From Desmodus rotundus (lineage: Eukaryota; Chordata; Mammalia; Chiroptera; Phyllostomidae): a stretch of DNA of 64,000 bases. The stretch spans positions 115,460,239-115,524,238 of the forward strand of contig NC_071393.1 in NCBI RefSeq assembly GCF_022682495.2. The letters run 5' to 3'. Under the pieces are notes generated by a model that was not told where the DNA came from, did not search any database, and was given only the letters and a program-made list of their open reading frames with translations. Of the stretch, positions 32,501 through 42,213 are shown piece after piece (within the stretch, counting starts at the first letter, position 1; each line of letters begins with the position of its first letter). The translations under genes and the position numbers were made by a program.

Positions 32501-35425
32501 CTCTGGTACTGGAGGTGTTTGCGTGGGGAACCTCTCATACCTGAGCTGGGGCATCAGTCCCGGGGATGCGGGTGGACCGCCTGCGGGTGACAATGACCGA
32601 TGGCTTGTGTTCAGCGGGGTTCTGTTCAAGACCCTTCCCATCCTCGTCAACACCTCCAGCTTGGGCAGCCTCAGCTGGGTCCACAGTCCGCACAGGCACA
32701 GACACTGGGATAATGAGGGGCACCAGCCCGCTGTCCTCTCGTGCTCGCTTGGCAGCTAAGGAAGGCTCAGAAAACTCCACGCCACACTTGGTGGTTGAAG
32801 CCAACACACTTTTCCGCTTCTCCTCAGAGCCATTGGCATCCTGGAGAAGGGAAGGGAGGGGGAGTGGAGGTGAGGTTCAGAAGGTAAGTCGTGATTTGCT
32901 GGTCTAGGACCCCTAGTCCCACTTGATTCAGAGGTTCAAATACCTATGGTGGTTCCCACTGGGCTCTCACCACCCGGCCTTTCCCTGACCACCTGTTCTC
33001 CCACCACATTCCCAAATATCCTCTATAACCTCCTTTCTGTCAGGCTCCCTCATCCTGGCCTGGAGCAGGTCGCCACATGGACACAAGTGCCACTAATGTG
33101 TTCTTCTTGGTCTGCACAGTGAGTGGCATGTGAAAAAGCATCTAAATATTGAAAACACATCTCTAAAAGAAAGTTAAGGAAGGAACCTGTGGCAGAGTAA
33201 GGGTGGCCTTTGTATCTCCGGCGACTGGCTGAGGGGAAGTCAAATTCTGCAGCCTCCTATGTATCAGCCTGGCCCACAGGCATCGAGGGTGCGACCTCGA
33301 GTGAAGGAAGTAGAAACAGTAGCTTTGGGGTCCAATACGAGGCTTCTACGCTAGCTTTGAGACCTTGGGGAATCCTACCTGGGGCTCAGTTTCTTTAGCA
33401 ATAAGACAGGATAAAGGACAGCATCCCTCTCATGGGGTTTAATGATAAATTATTTGTGGTGAAGTGTAAGACACACCAAGTACCATACAGGTGTTCACAC
33501 GCTGTTCATTCTTCTCCATTGTTATTGGTTTCTCTTTTAAGTCAACTTTATTGCAGGATAACTTACACAGTAAGTGCACCTATTTTTAATTACAGTTCGA
33601 TGCATTGTGACAAGTATAACCACCTGGGTAACAACTATGTTGTCTTGTCCCTTAGCATACTGGATGTAGAAACTGCCTCACCTCCCACTGTTCCCAGTCC
33701 TTCAAACCTCCAATGCGGAAGCCAACCCACGAGGGTTCAGCCCGCCTCCTGCCCGCAACCCTGCATGTGTATAAACCTCGTCTCCCCCTCAGGTACAGAC
33801 ACACCTAGGTAGAGATTCTTTGCATGCAGGAAGTTCAGAACTCCCTGAAATGTGTGGGTTCTTTCATCTTCACCAACGACGTGAGAAAAGTGCCCTTGTG
33901 GACCCGGAGTCACGTGCCCTCCCCACACACAGCTCACCCACCCGCAGCCGGTCAGGCCCCCACCCCACACCCCTCTCACCTTTGCGTTCTGCAGTGAGGC
34001 CAGCTCCACTGCCTTCTGGGCCAGGGTCAGCAAATTGGCTTCCTGGGAGGCCCGGCGCCTCCTTCTTGTGCTCTGGATCACCCCACCCCGTAGCACTTGC
34101 CCACAGTCCCCCGCACCCACTGCCCGCATGCCCTCTTCGCAGCCCAAGCCAGGAGCCTCCCGCTCCCGACCATTGGGTGCCAGTCTCTCCCCATCAGACA
34201 GCAACTGCGAGTCCCTCAGCTCCAGCGGGTATCTCAGAGCTTCAGGATGAGGCTGTCCCAGGGGGCCAGGTGGTGGCTGCTTCGGGGGCCAGTGATGTAG
34301 GAACAGGTTGGTGGCAGGCTCCTGCCCAGGCTGGGTGCCAGCCCCATCCAGGGCGGTGGAAGGCAGGACGCCCTCCTTGGAGAGGCGGCGGGAACGGCGG
34401 GGGAAGGCGATCTGGGCCTGAGGTAGCACGGGCTGCGGGGCTGACTCCTGCAGGAGGGCCTTGCGCAGTTCTGGGTTCATATCGGGGTTGGGGGGGAAAG
34501 GGTAGGGCACCATGCCGTGGTGCGCCAGGTGGGACTGCCCCAGGGGTCCGGCAGGCTGCAGGCCAAAGTCCTGGGGCTGCTGGGAGGGCGGCTGCTGCAT
34601 GGGATAAAAGTTCTCAAAGAGCTGCATCTGCGGCAGGGCTCCCTGTTGCTGCTGCGGCTGCGGCTGCTTCTGCGGCGGGAAGGCGGCAACGGGATTCGGG
34701 GGCGGTGGGCCCTGCCGGAAGACCTGCCGGTTCACCTGGTGGCCGAACGCCAGCTGGAAGGGTTGCAGGGGCAGCGTTTGGTTTGGGGGCTTTTTGGCCA
34801 CGTGGTACGAGTTCAGGGGTGCTTGGGGCCGCCCTACCTCCAGCTGTACCTTCTGTGGCATCATTGGCCGCACGGCGTTTTCGTAGCGGTCCAGCGGCAG
34901 CCCCCCGCCTTTCTCTCGCTTCAGGGCCTCGGGGTGGCTATAGTAGGTAGAGACCCCCATGCCAGGATGAGGGCTCCCTTTGTGTCCGCCGTAGAAGGGC
35001 AGGCTGTGGCAGTTCCACGTGGGGTGGGGTGGAGGCTGGCCGGGCTGCTGCTGCCAACCGCTGTCACTGACGCCCCCACCCCCTCCATGCTCAGGGCCCC
35101 GCCCTGGAGCCATCACCGAGTTGGGCCACTTTGAGCCCACCTGCTGGGGCAGCATGGCCGCCGGGGCCCGCTCAGACCCATACACCACGGAGTTCAGCAG
35201 GGCCAGGCTGTTGGGGAGTTCCACAGGCTGAGAGGCAGGGGCAGCCCCTGTGGGACCCTCGTGCCCGAAGTAAGGCTCCTCCTTCACTCTGGTGGACTGG
35301 GGAGGGGCTGGAGGCTGTTGTGGGGCCTGCAGGGGTGGGGGCTGCTCCTTGGGAGCTGTTTCCTGGTCCCCAAAGAGGCAACGCTTCCGCTTGTTCTGCC
35401 CCTTGGGCTGGGCCTGGAGGTTCAT
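17384..35425 (-). CDS. MIDEAS: MIDEAS (ELMSAN1), MiDAC deacetylase scaffold
   Basis: Twelve coding exons, transcription order: 35425-33980, 32840-32541, 27983-27638, 25763-25697, 25199-25057, 24914-24811, 24478-24403, 23693-23605, 21325-21176, 19825-19613, 18094-17898, 17558-17384. All junctions are AG/GT and join in frame to 1,101 residues (human, from memory, about 1,045). MIDEAS bridges HDAC1/2 and DNTTIP1 in the mitotic deacetylase complex in the nucleus. Residues 1-482 are Pro/Gln-rich and disordered, with basic NLS-like motifs (NKRKR at 11-15, RRRRRAS near 455). ELM2 spans about 721-812, beginning INVGSRFQAEIP; SANT spans about 829-876 (W832, KKDFFLVQKL, VAQCVEFYYTYKK). These two recruit HDAC and, by family analogy, inositol phosphate. 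A C2H2 finger uses C1039, C1042, H1055 and H1059. An in-frame TAG lies 11 codons before the ATG, supporting the start. No disruption is seen. Confidence 0.95.
17898..18094 (-). CDS. MIDEAS: MIDEAS coding exon, first half of zinc finger
   Basis: A 197-bp exon from CTCCAG|GCC to GGCAG|GTAAGA. It encodes ANDVLILRSHESNA, a Lys-rich linker and the CKKC half of the finger. The finger is thus split by an intron between its Cys and His pairs. Confidence 0.93.
18095..19612 (-). other. MIDEAS: MIDEAS intron with two MIR elements
   Basis: It contains MIR-like SINE sequence on the plus strand at about 18995-19150 (CAGGCAAGTCACTTAATACC, then CAGTTTCCTC) and at about 19340-19490 (CTCAGTTTCCTCATTTGTGA). 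The rest is unique. Confidence 0.7.
19613..19825 (-). CDS. MIDEAS: MIDEAS coding exon, acidic/basic linker
   Basis: A 213-bp phase-0 exon from CATAG|ACT to TCG|GTAAGT. It encodes a highly charged Glu/Arg/Lys-rich segment between SANT and the zinc finger, probably disordered or helical. Confidence 0.92.
21176..21325 (-). CDS. MIDEAS: MIDEAS coding exon, end of SANT
   Basis: A 150-bp phase-0 exon from ACCAG|ATC to AAG|GTGATT. It encodes the third SANT helix (KTVAQCVEFYYTYKK) and an acidic stretch ending EEVEVDIK. Confidence 0.94.
21714..21910 (-). mobile_element. Ves SINE carrying a perfect hairpin
   Basis: Ves head, B-box and AT tail are on the minus strand. The body is unusual: 21781-21794 and 21811-21824 are perfect 14-bp inverted repeats separated by 16 bases, and the second arm replaces sequence normally present in Ves elements. 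Confidence 0.85.
21980..22125 (+). mobile_element. L1M 3'-terminal fragment
   Basis: It contains the end of an old L1 3'UTR (GTTAAAAACTGGTAAATCTG; GTTCACTATGCTCTTCC; TTTCTGTAAGTTTGGAAC) and a terminal AAAATAAAAAGGG. Confidence 0.65.
23605..23693 (-). CDS. MIDEAS: MIDEAS coding exon, first part of SANT
   Basis: An 89-bp exon from CCCCAG|GC to CTG|GTGAGC. It encodes SDQWKMAERRLFNKG and KKDFFLVQKL, the first two SANT helices. Confidence 0.94.
23815..24020 (+). repeat. MIR SINE
   Basis: Core and tail of an old MIR: TGCCACTTACTGGCC, CCCTGAACC, then GAATGAGATAATGC and CTGCCTGGCACAGA. Confidence 0.7.
24403..24478 (-). CDS. MIDEAS: MIDEAS coding exon, ELM2-SANT linker
   Basis: A 76-bp exon from TTTCAG|GAA to ACAG|GTGGGC. 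It encodes ETLNKLLLKKPLRPHNH and the YHYTG that leads into SANT. Confidence 0.93.
24811..24914 (-). CDS. MIDEAS: MIDEAS coding exon, C-terminal ELM2
   Basis: A 104-bp exon from ATCCAG|TG to CTG|GTGAGA. It carries the ELM2 core EDLLTAACSSIFPG and NQELALHCLHESRGDIL. Confidence 0.94.
25057..25199 (-). CDS. MIDEAS: MIDEAS coding exon, N-terminal ELM2
   Basis: A 143-bp exon from CTGCAG|A to CAAG|GTGAGA. It begins RINVGSRFQAEIP, the signature start of ELM2, and continues through VWQPWENLE. Confidence 0.94.
25697..25763 (-). CDS. MIDEAS: MIDEAS small coding exon before ELM2
   Basis: A 67-bp exon from CCATAG|AT to GAGCC|GTAAGT. Both ends are split codons (Asn and Pro), and the frame is kept only if the exon is included. 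Confidence 0.9.
25764..27637 (-). other. MIDEAS: MIDEAS intron with L2 and MIR remnants
   Basis: L2-like sequence lies around 26290-26520 and a minus-strand MIR around 27185-27440 (TTAATGCATTTGCATC, CCAGGAAGTTTAAATGACTTG). I see no exon in the remainder. Confidence 0.6.
27638..27983 (-). CDS. MIDEAS: MIDEAS coding exon, proline-rich middle
   Basis: A 346-bp exon from CTCCAG|GCT to TCTA|GTGAGT. It encodes a basic/proline-rich region (RKPKQRPRPEPLIIPTK, LPPYTPPPILSPVREGS) with no known fold. Confidence 0.93.
28170..28350 (+). mobile_element. hAT-type MITE remnant
   Basis: It starts CAGGGGTCAGCAAGCTGTTTC followed by CAAGGGCCAAACAGTAAATG, the first terminal part of a common non-autonomous hAT-Charlie element. 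The other terminal repeat is not recognisable. Confidence 0.6.
28375..28585 (+). repeat. MIR SINE
   Basis: Nearly full-length MIR: GCTCTGGAGCTGGATTGC, CTTACCACTT, GATAGTAAGTGACTACC, ATGAATTAATACATGG and TAATTGCTCAATAAATTC in order. Confidence 0.8.
29180..29555 (+). mobile_element. L1M 3'-terminal fragment
   Basis: L1 3'UTR phrases in sense: GTCTATACAGATGCAACAAT, GATTTGCTTCCAA, GTTGAGGTTCATCATACC, TGGACTTTTGTGCAAGACTGG, then an A-rich end. Confidence 0.7.
29890..32260 (+). mobile_element. Decayed L1/HAL1 element
   Basis: L1 ORF1-like and downstream text survives: AGTCCCAGAAAGGGAAGAGA, CTATACCTAGCAAAATTATC, CTGAAGGTGAAATAAACAC, then ORF2-like ATTACATGAAATGTAAATGG. It has many stops and indels. 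Unrelated sequence near 31500-31740 suggests a later insertion. HAL1 is the likely family because ORF1-like sequence dominates. Confidence 0.7.
32541..32840 (-). CDS. MIDEAS: MIDEAS coding exon, charged linker
   Basis: A 300-bp phase-0 exon from CTCCAG|GAT to CAG|GTATGA. It encodes 100 residues with EEKRKS, a hydrophobic LVPLIIPVSVPV strand and a RRRSTRIPG basic motif. Confidence 0.93.
32841..33979 (-). other. MIDEAS: MIDEAS intron
   Basis: It contains a MIR at about 33315-33500 (GGGGCTCAGTTTCTTTAGC) and an L1-like decayed patch near 33530-33690. The long ORF of the first coding exon reads on to 33737 only by chance. Confidence 0.6.
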
Positions 35426-35672
35426 GGTGTGGCCAGCTGGGCCAGGCAGTGAGACCTACTTTACCAGTCGCCCATCCCCTGGGGGAAGGTCCTGCTGGAA
35501 GCCCTGCCCTAGTCCAGGAGCCAGTGGGAGCTGAACAGGGGCAGAGAGAAACGCTGGACGATGCCGTCAGGCACAGGGAGAGAGAACTGCTGGCCGTTCC
35601 TTCCTCTTCGTGGAGAGGCTCTTGAACTTGTCTACTCTTCCCAATTCATGATGCTCCACGGGGTCCTGGAGC
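33980..35672 (-). CDS. MIDEAS: MIDEAS first coding exon with 5'UTR part
   Basis: The coding part is 33980-35425 (482 codons); 35426-35672 is 5'UTR, starting after a TCTGCAG acceptor. The donor is AAG|GTGAGA. The start context has A at -3. The exon encodes the Pro/Gln/Gly-rich N-terminal half, including a Gly5 run near residue 118 and a Gln4 run near 259. Two mini-uORFs lie in the 5'UTR part. Confidence 0.93.
35461..35475 (-). other. Mini-uORF 2 in MIDEAS 5'UTR
   Basis: ATG with G at -3 and G at +4, three further codons and TAA (4 residues), ending 35 bases upstream of the main ATG. Confidence 0.5.
35632..35649 (-). other. Mini-uORF 1 in MIDEAS 5'UTR
   Basis: ATG followed by four sense codons and TAG (5 residues), about 220 bases upstream of the main start codon. 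Confidence 0.5.
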
Positions 35673-38242
35673 CTGCAGACAGAAGCACAGTAACAGTGTC
35701 AGCCCCAGCTCCCAGGATGCCCCAGACTCAGCACAGTGTGAAGGAGGGGCCTCCGAGGCCCTGCAGCGCGTTTGGTTATGTAATTTGTGAAACACAAAGG
35801 CGCCTGCCAAGGGGGAGCGTGGGGCTGCGATCCAGCCGGGGCTCCTGCAGTCAGGCTGGCAAAGGGGCGACAAAGACCACGTTGGGTCCCCTTCCCCTCT
35901 TAAGCCAGGTCTCAGCCCAGGGGGCTGCCAGGTCTGGTCCTCTCTCATCCAATCAGGCAGTAGCCTCCCCCCAGCCCCAGAAGGAGCTGTATTCAGCTAA
36001 TGCCTCGTCTGACGCTCCAAGCACATCTCAGACCCAGAACGTGGAGAGAACAGTGGTCATTCCCAACTGTGCCGCCCCAGCGCCAGGAGCCCACCAGGTC
36101 CTTGCAGAGTCCGGGGCCCAGGGCCAGGCTCCCGTCCTTTGAACGGAGGCTTGCAGGTGAGGCCCCAGAAGGGTGTGTGCCATCCTAGCCCCACCCCTGG
36201 GACAACCTGCTGGGTGGGACTGTGACTGCCAGAGTCTTCCCCAAACTAGCAGAGGAACCAGTTTTGCAGCCCAGGCTGGCTGGAGGCGGGATGCCACCTG
36301 GTAGCTGGTCGTAGTCCTCACCCACCCTGCTCCGCTGCCAAAGAGTGCCTGGCATACTGAGCAACAGATAAGATACTGAGGGGTGTAGACTGCTAAAACT
36401 TAGGTCTGAAACGTTTCCCTACAGCATGCTGTGACGGTGCTTCTGTGTTTTCTAAGTTGATTAAAAGCCAATAAACAAAAAACAAAAATCGGGTCGCTCT
36501 GTTTATCCTGCTACAGCACATAGAATCAAGACCAGTAAACTTACATGTATAACTTGCGTGCATTTTCAAAGACTTTCTTTCTTCAGAAAGGGTTCTATTT
36601 TCTTCCCTGAGAAGCTGGAGAGGGTGGGAGCTGCAAGACCCACCTCTTCCCAGGGCTAATGTTCAGGTCCTGAGCCACTCAGGCTAGGAGGGAACAGGCG
36701 GGGGAGCTAAAGAAACCCTGGGGAAATCTGCAAGTCCAGGCCAACCTCAGATCTCAGCCCGTCCACGCTGCAGGTCACTGTTAGCAGCCTGGGAGTTCCC
36801 AGGAGACCAGCAGAAAGCAGAGGAGGGCAGGGTCTGGGCGGCACCCGGCAGGCACTGGTACGAAGCCCCAAAGCCCCGGCCGGCTACACCCCGAGATGCC
36901 CCGGCCCCAGGGAGGCTCCGGTGCTATCACTCCAGTGCAGGCTTCCGCAGCTCCCCAGCCCTGCCCCTCCCAGAGCTGCGTGACTCACTCCAGGCCCCCT
37001 GTCTGCCTTTCACTTTCACCCGGCACCCCTAAGGGGAGGAACTTCCTCCTCCATTTCCTTCCTCAGCTCTAACCCTGAAGTGAGTGACTCTGCCCGACTG
37101 CACCCCCTTTGTCTTCTCATATGGAAGTTGGAGGAGGGACAGAGGCTAGGAGGGCACCCAAGTCATCCTGGCCCCAGCGTGAGGGTCAGGATTTGGACAA
37201 GCAGAGTGCAGAGGGCCACAGAGAACTCCTTTCGAACAAACCCCTTTCTCTCGCTTTCAACTCTCATTCTCTGACAGCTAACCCAGTCCGGAGCAGACAC
37301 CCAAAGGCTAGCCCCCAGACTGAAAATAATCCTGGGCACCATCGAGAAGCTGCGGAATGGGGCTGTCCCAGCTACAAAAGCTGGGCTCTGCCTCACCAGC
37401 CCGCGTGAAAGAACTAGAAGTACGCGTCTGCAGAAGCAAGACAGAGGCAGGAAGAACACGAGAGGGGAAGGGAGGGGAGGGGAAGAGGAAAGGGGAGGGG
37501 AAGGTGCCCAGGGGAAGCTGGAGGTCCACGTATCTTCAGGGGGCCAGGAGCCCCTCAGACGCTTACAGGCTTACCCCAACTCATGCCTCTCCTCCCCCGT
37601 GCCCCCCGCCCCCCGCCCTGCTAGCTTTGTTGCCTTGTGAACCACAGCCTGGGCTTGGAGTCTGGGGGAAGGGAAAGCCCACGTGGCAGATGGTACCTGG
37701 TGCACATGTGAGTGTGGGTGCACGTGTGAGTGTGCACCTGGTGGAGGGCACCCAGACACAGACACCAGGCACGGGATGGCCGCCCACCACCTTGGAAAGG
37801 CAGGCTCTGCACACTGGGCTGGGGAGGTGGGGGTGGAGCCCCTGAGTGGGGCTCCAGTGCAGGGCTGCTCCTGTCCACCCCCCGGGCTGGGCTGGATCAC
37901 CTGCAGCTGTTTGGTCAGGCCCAGAGGGACGAAGTTCAGCTGGTCTGCCTCCCACCATTGACCCTGCCCATCAAGGAGGGCCACTGAGTAGGTTTCCAAA
38001 GCTGGGCCAGCAACTCAGAAGAAAGGGGGCCAATTCCAGGGAGGCTGAATTCCCCCAGAAGCTTCTGAAGAGGCCTCCCTGTCACCCCTCCTGGATGGCT
38101 GGCTAAGAGTGCTGAGCACGGACACCCAGAGCTGGGACCATCAGAGAAGAAAGGTCATCATCTGGGGAGATGGAGGTAGTGTGGAAGATGCCTGGGAACC
38201 CTGGGGGAAGGAGGGGAGGGAGCACACCTAGGCAGCAGGGCA

Positions 38243-38266
38243 CTAGTAGTAGTAGTGGTAGTAGTG

Positions 38267-38301
<35 letters not shown>
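38243..38301. repeat. (AGT)n microsatellite
   Basis: About 19 AGT/GGT units, interrupted twice by GGT, followed by an AAT/AAC-rich tail. It lies in MIDEAS intron 1, and a MIR on the minus strand follows from about 38345 to 38550. Confidence 0.95.
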
Positions 38302-38344
38302 TAATAATAACAACAGCAACAACAACGTACTTGTTCCAGGCACG

Positions 38345-38550
38345 TCCTAAGTGCTTTACATGTGTTTAATTCCCACAACAGCCTTATAAAGCAGCATGAA
38401 GCCAAAACATTTTTAACCTCCATTTTACAGGTGAGCTAGATGAAGCTCAGAGGGACTAAACAACCTGCCAGTGGTCACACATTAATTATGTTGCAGAGCC
38501 AAGACTTGAACCTAAGTTGTGTCTGACTTCAAGACCAAGCTCTTATTCCT
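38345..38550 (-). repeat. MIR SINE
   Basis: Reverse MIR: CTAAGTGCTTTACATG, CCATTTTACAGGTGAGC, GGTCACACATTAATTATG, GACTTGAACCTAAG. Confidence 0.75.
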
Positions 38551-39949
38551 TATCCCCAAGACATGCCACAAAGACACCAGGTTCTTCTCCGCATGCCCTC
38601 CTGTCACCGTGCCCTCCCCAACATCTCAGAGCAAGGATTTTCTGGACATAGATATCCCTCCTCACTGGCCCTGGGAAGCCTCCCACCCCTGCCTACACCT
38701 GTGGCAGGTAAATCTCTCCTATTCCCCCCAGGCCAGCTGAGACCCTCAGTCCTACACAGAGCGAGGGAAGGGGAGGGGGGTAAGGGCCTTACCACAGAGG
38801 GGTCAGCGTGAGTGTGCGGTTCACAGGCTGGTCCCTCCCTCCGGCCTGCACTCCCCAACCCCAGCAAGCCCACCCTGATGCAGTTGTGGTTGCTGCTGGT
38901 GGGGCTTCCAGCTCCCATACCCCGCTTGTGCTTCACAGCCTGCAGCTCTGGCCAGGGCTGAGCCACTTCCTCCCATTTCTTCTGCCCAGCCCCACTCCTC
39001 GGTCCCTCAGGTAGAAGTCAGCCTGGCCTTCCTCACAGTGAGGAAGAGGAAGGAAGCCATCTCTTCTGAAGGCTGCTGACCTGTCGGCTACCTCCCCGAA
39101 GTTGCAGGGAAGAGGGTGAAATGAGGACTCCCGCAGGCTCTCTGACAGTGGAGGCAGGAACACTGCAAAAGGAAACCCACCGTCACCCTGGAGCCCCGAC
39201 ACTGCAACCCACTCTATCAATCTGTTTGACTGTCTGCCAAGGCTCCACTCACTCCTCCCGTCCTCCAGACACCACACTACTGCAACCAGTCCCGGACCAG
39301 ACCCAGGGATACCCCTGGGCAGGAGGCTGAGTCAGAGTCTGGTGTCAGGGGCTGGAGATCTAAGAGGCTTTCAGGAGGATCTATGGTGAGAAGTACTTTC
39401 TCCACAAGAAAGTATCAAGAAAAGAAATAATGCTGAACCTACGTATGTGTTTTGCAGACACATGGGGGAAGGTGCTGGAAAGGCCTTTGGATTCTGTGCT
39501 GATGGTGACACCATGCCCTCCAGGGACATCACCATGGACATGTACCGCTCCCCATGTGCCATCAGTGATCCTGCTGCATGCCCAGCATGGGCTGGGAGAG
39601 TCCAGTGAGCCCTTACCACAGGGCAATGGGGCAAGGCCATGACCGTTCAGGGGACCAAGGCCACTTGCAAGTGTGGCCACCTGAGAGGAAAGACTACTAT
39701 GAGTTAAGGTTACACAGGCCAGGAAGGGGGTGCCCAGCTTGGTCCCAGCAGCCAAGGGCTCATCTCTGATGTGGGGATGAGAGTTGACCCCCTGGCCCTT
39801 GGAGCTAACGTTCCAAGCTCCTGCTATTACAACCTGGCCCCCCACCCCCACCCCGCCCCACAGTCAGCAGTAGGAAGAGGGGGCCAGAGCTCATGCATCT
39901 CTAACCCAAGGCAAACTGAATCCAAGTATGGCATCCAACAAGGCCCCAA

Positions 39950-40430
39950 ATCTTGAAGCCAGCTCATTCCCTGAGCACCAAAGAGGCTATCTTAGGACGA
40001 AGCCTAAACTCGCTCTCATGCCCACAAGTCCCTGCAGGCTTGGGCTCCTGCCACCTCTCCCAACACACTGCGCTTCAGCCGTCATTCAGAACTGCTCCCG
40101 CCCCACCCCGCTGTTTCCGCTTTGTTTCCAAGTCTTTGACCAGGGAGTACTTCTGCCTAGGACACCTTTCCACCTTTGTCATCTGGCCAGGTCCTCCGCA
40201 TCCTTCAGGTCTTAGACACTGCTTCCCATGGGACATCTTCCCTCACCCCAAGGTTGAGCCAGGAATTTCACTATGAGCCCTTAGCAACTCCTAAGTGCCC
40301 ATCACCACACTCAGCACAGTGTATTCCAGGTGCCTACTCCTTTGTCCACAGCACACAGCCCCTGCAGAATGCTGTGCGTGGCACTTGGTTTGTATCTCTT
40401 GGGATGCTCATTCAAGACTGCACCCAAGGT
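39950..40430 (+). repeat. L2 LINE fragment
   Basis: L2 3'-end phrases in sense: TCAGGTCTTAGACACTGCTT, CATCTTCCCTCACCCCA, then the GTGCCTACT end. It is old and has no coding potential. Confidence 0.65.
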
Positions 40431-42161
40431 GAGTCAGAACCATGCCTGGGCAGAGGCCCTACTGTGAGTGGGGGTCCAGGCCAGTGGGTCCACCCTGGGC
40501 TCCTTCCCAGCCCTGATTTCCGGTCTCTCTCCCTGAGCAGAGTTCCCATGATGCTGAGATAAAGTACAAAGACCCCACCTCCTAAACCCTGTCCCACCCC
40601 ACCCCATCAGTGGCCCCAAGCCCTCATCAACTTACCGAAACCCAAATCCTGCTCCAATTGCTGGCCCACAAGCCACCTGCCCCTTACTGTCACTTGCTGC
40701 CCCACACCACATGCAGGCCGACTGGAAAAGTGCCTGGGCCACCACTGCCCTTGCCTCACTTTTCATCCACGAGGCTTCCCACCCCTGCTAGCCCACAGCC
40801 AGGGACATAAGCCTGTGGGGTCTTCCTTTGTGCCCTGATATAGCTACACTAGGCCTCAAGATGCCAAGGTGTCTGTCTAGGAAGCCAGGGCGTGGTGATG
40901 AGGGGCCCTCCCCAGAGCCCAGCATGGCCCAGCTGACCCTGCAGCCCAGGCTCACACCCCAAAAAACTCTCTCTCAGAGACTCTGGGGCCTTTGGCTTCA
41001 GCCAGTCTGGGCGAGTGGGCTGGGACTGCCATTGTGGACCAGCTAGAGTTGCCGAGGCCCTCGATAACCCTTCCCTCTGGACACAGTGCCGGCCTTGGCA
41101 ACGCTGCATGCCCTTCTCAACTGGAGTTCACACAGGCTGAAGGGCCCCATTTCTCCAAGTCACTGAACACATAAGCCCTGTTCTCAAGGGGTTTGCAAAC
41201 CAGTAAGGAAGGAGACACCAGCAACCAAGAGGAGGACCTGCCTCCTCATGTGTCACTTCCCCAGAGGGTATGGAAGAGCAGGCCCTAGGATCTGCCCACT
41301 CCCAGCCCAGAGAGACTCCCCCAATTATCACTTCTCCAGCCTGAACTTCGGCTCTGGAGGGCAGAGGCCAGATAGACAGGCCAGGAGTCCTGAGTCCCAG
41401 GGGTCTCAGCTACCAAGCTGATCAGGCTTAAAAGACTTGGCCAGGGTTCGAGCCAGCTGCAGTTTGAGCTTTGATTACAAAAATGACGACAATGAGGGGC
41501 TTTTAAAGGGACACCTGTGAGAGGAGAATCCTCTGCCTGATGAGGCTGCCTCAGGGCTTCGCTCAGGCAGCTACCTTTCCTGTCCCCTCCCCCACTGCCC
41601 TGCAAACATCCCCAGAGTGTCCATGAGAAGCCGAGATAGCCAGATCTGTTTCATTGAGGAGAAACTGAGGCAGAGAAAACACTGTCTTGGGTAGAGCCAG
41701 GAAAGGATGGAGCCTCCAGCTCAGCTTCCACCCACCCTGGGGTACTGCTTACCTCCCTCCTGGGCAAAGGCCACAGAGGATCACAGGCAGCCCAGAAAAA
41801 CCCCTCCCAACAGAACTCTGGGACCCAGGGGCAGTGAGGTCGAAGCCGGTAGGTTCAGGCTCCCTCCAGAACAGATGCAGCAGCTGTCCCTGCAGCCAGG
41901 TCCTTAGGTGACTGAACCTTTGGAGAAGGGCTCAAGGGAACCAGTGGGGCCCTTGGTCTCCTCACGACCCTTTCTATGCCCTACAGGGCTCACCACACCA
42001 GAGGCTGTTCCAGTTCCTCCCTCCCTTTCTAGAAAGGCCTGGCTCCCCGGCAGGTCTAGGGCAGGGCTCTCCGGCCCCAGTGCCAGACTCTGCCTTGGGC
42101 CAAGATACAGAGGAGGTCACTCACAGGCGCCTCCCCCTGTCTACTCCCTCCCACACCCAAC

Positions 42162-42166
<5 letters not shown>

Positions 42167-42210
<44 letters not shown>
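42167..42210. repeat. (CT)22 microsatellite
   Basis: A perfect CT run, immediately followed by GCAG, in MIDEAS intron 1. The plus strand therefore resembles a strong 3' splice site. Confidence 0.95.

Positions 42211-42213
<3 letters not shown>

Larger units (their letters stand above)
27984..32540 (-). other. MIDEAS: MIDEAS intron, most repeat-dense
   Basis: A 4.6-kb intron holding a hAT remnant (28170-28350), a MIR (28375-28585), an L1M 3' end (29180-29555), a second MIR (29560-29690) and a long decayed L1/HAL1 stretch (29890-32260). Confidence 0.8.

Noticed and set aside
33737..33979. Read-through of MIDEAS exon 2 beyond AAG|GTGAGA
   Set aside because: A consensus donor lies at 33979-33978, the downstream exon joins in phase, and the sequence after the donor loses MIDEAS character.
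33820..34950. Plus-strand 376-codon ORF antisense to MIDEAS exon 2
   Set aside because: It is a shadow of GC- and Pro/Gln-rich coding sequence on the opposite strand; its composition is low-complexity and matches no family I know.
38243..38301. Tandem repeats considered as a CRISPR array
   Set aside because: Three-base units with no spacers in a mammalian intron; an ordinary microsatellite.
38158..38343. Thr-rich ORF
   Set aside because: Translation of the (AGT)n microsatellite.
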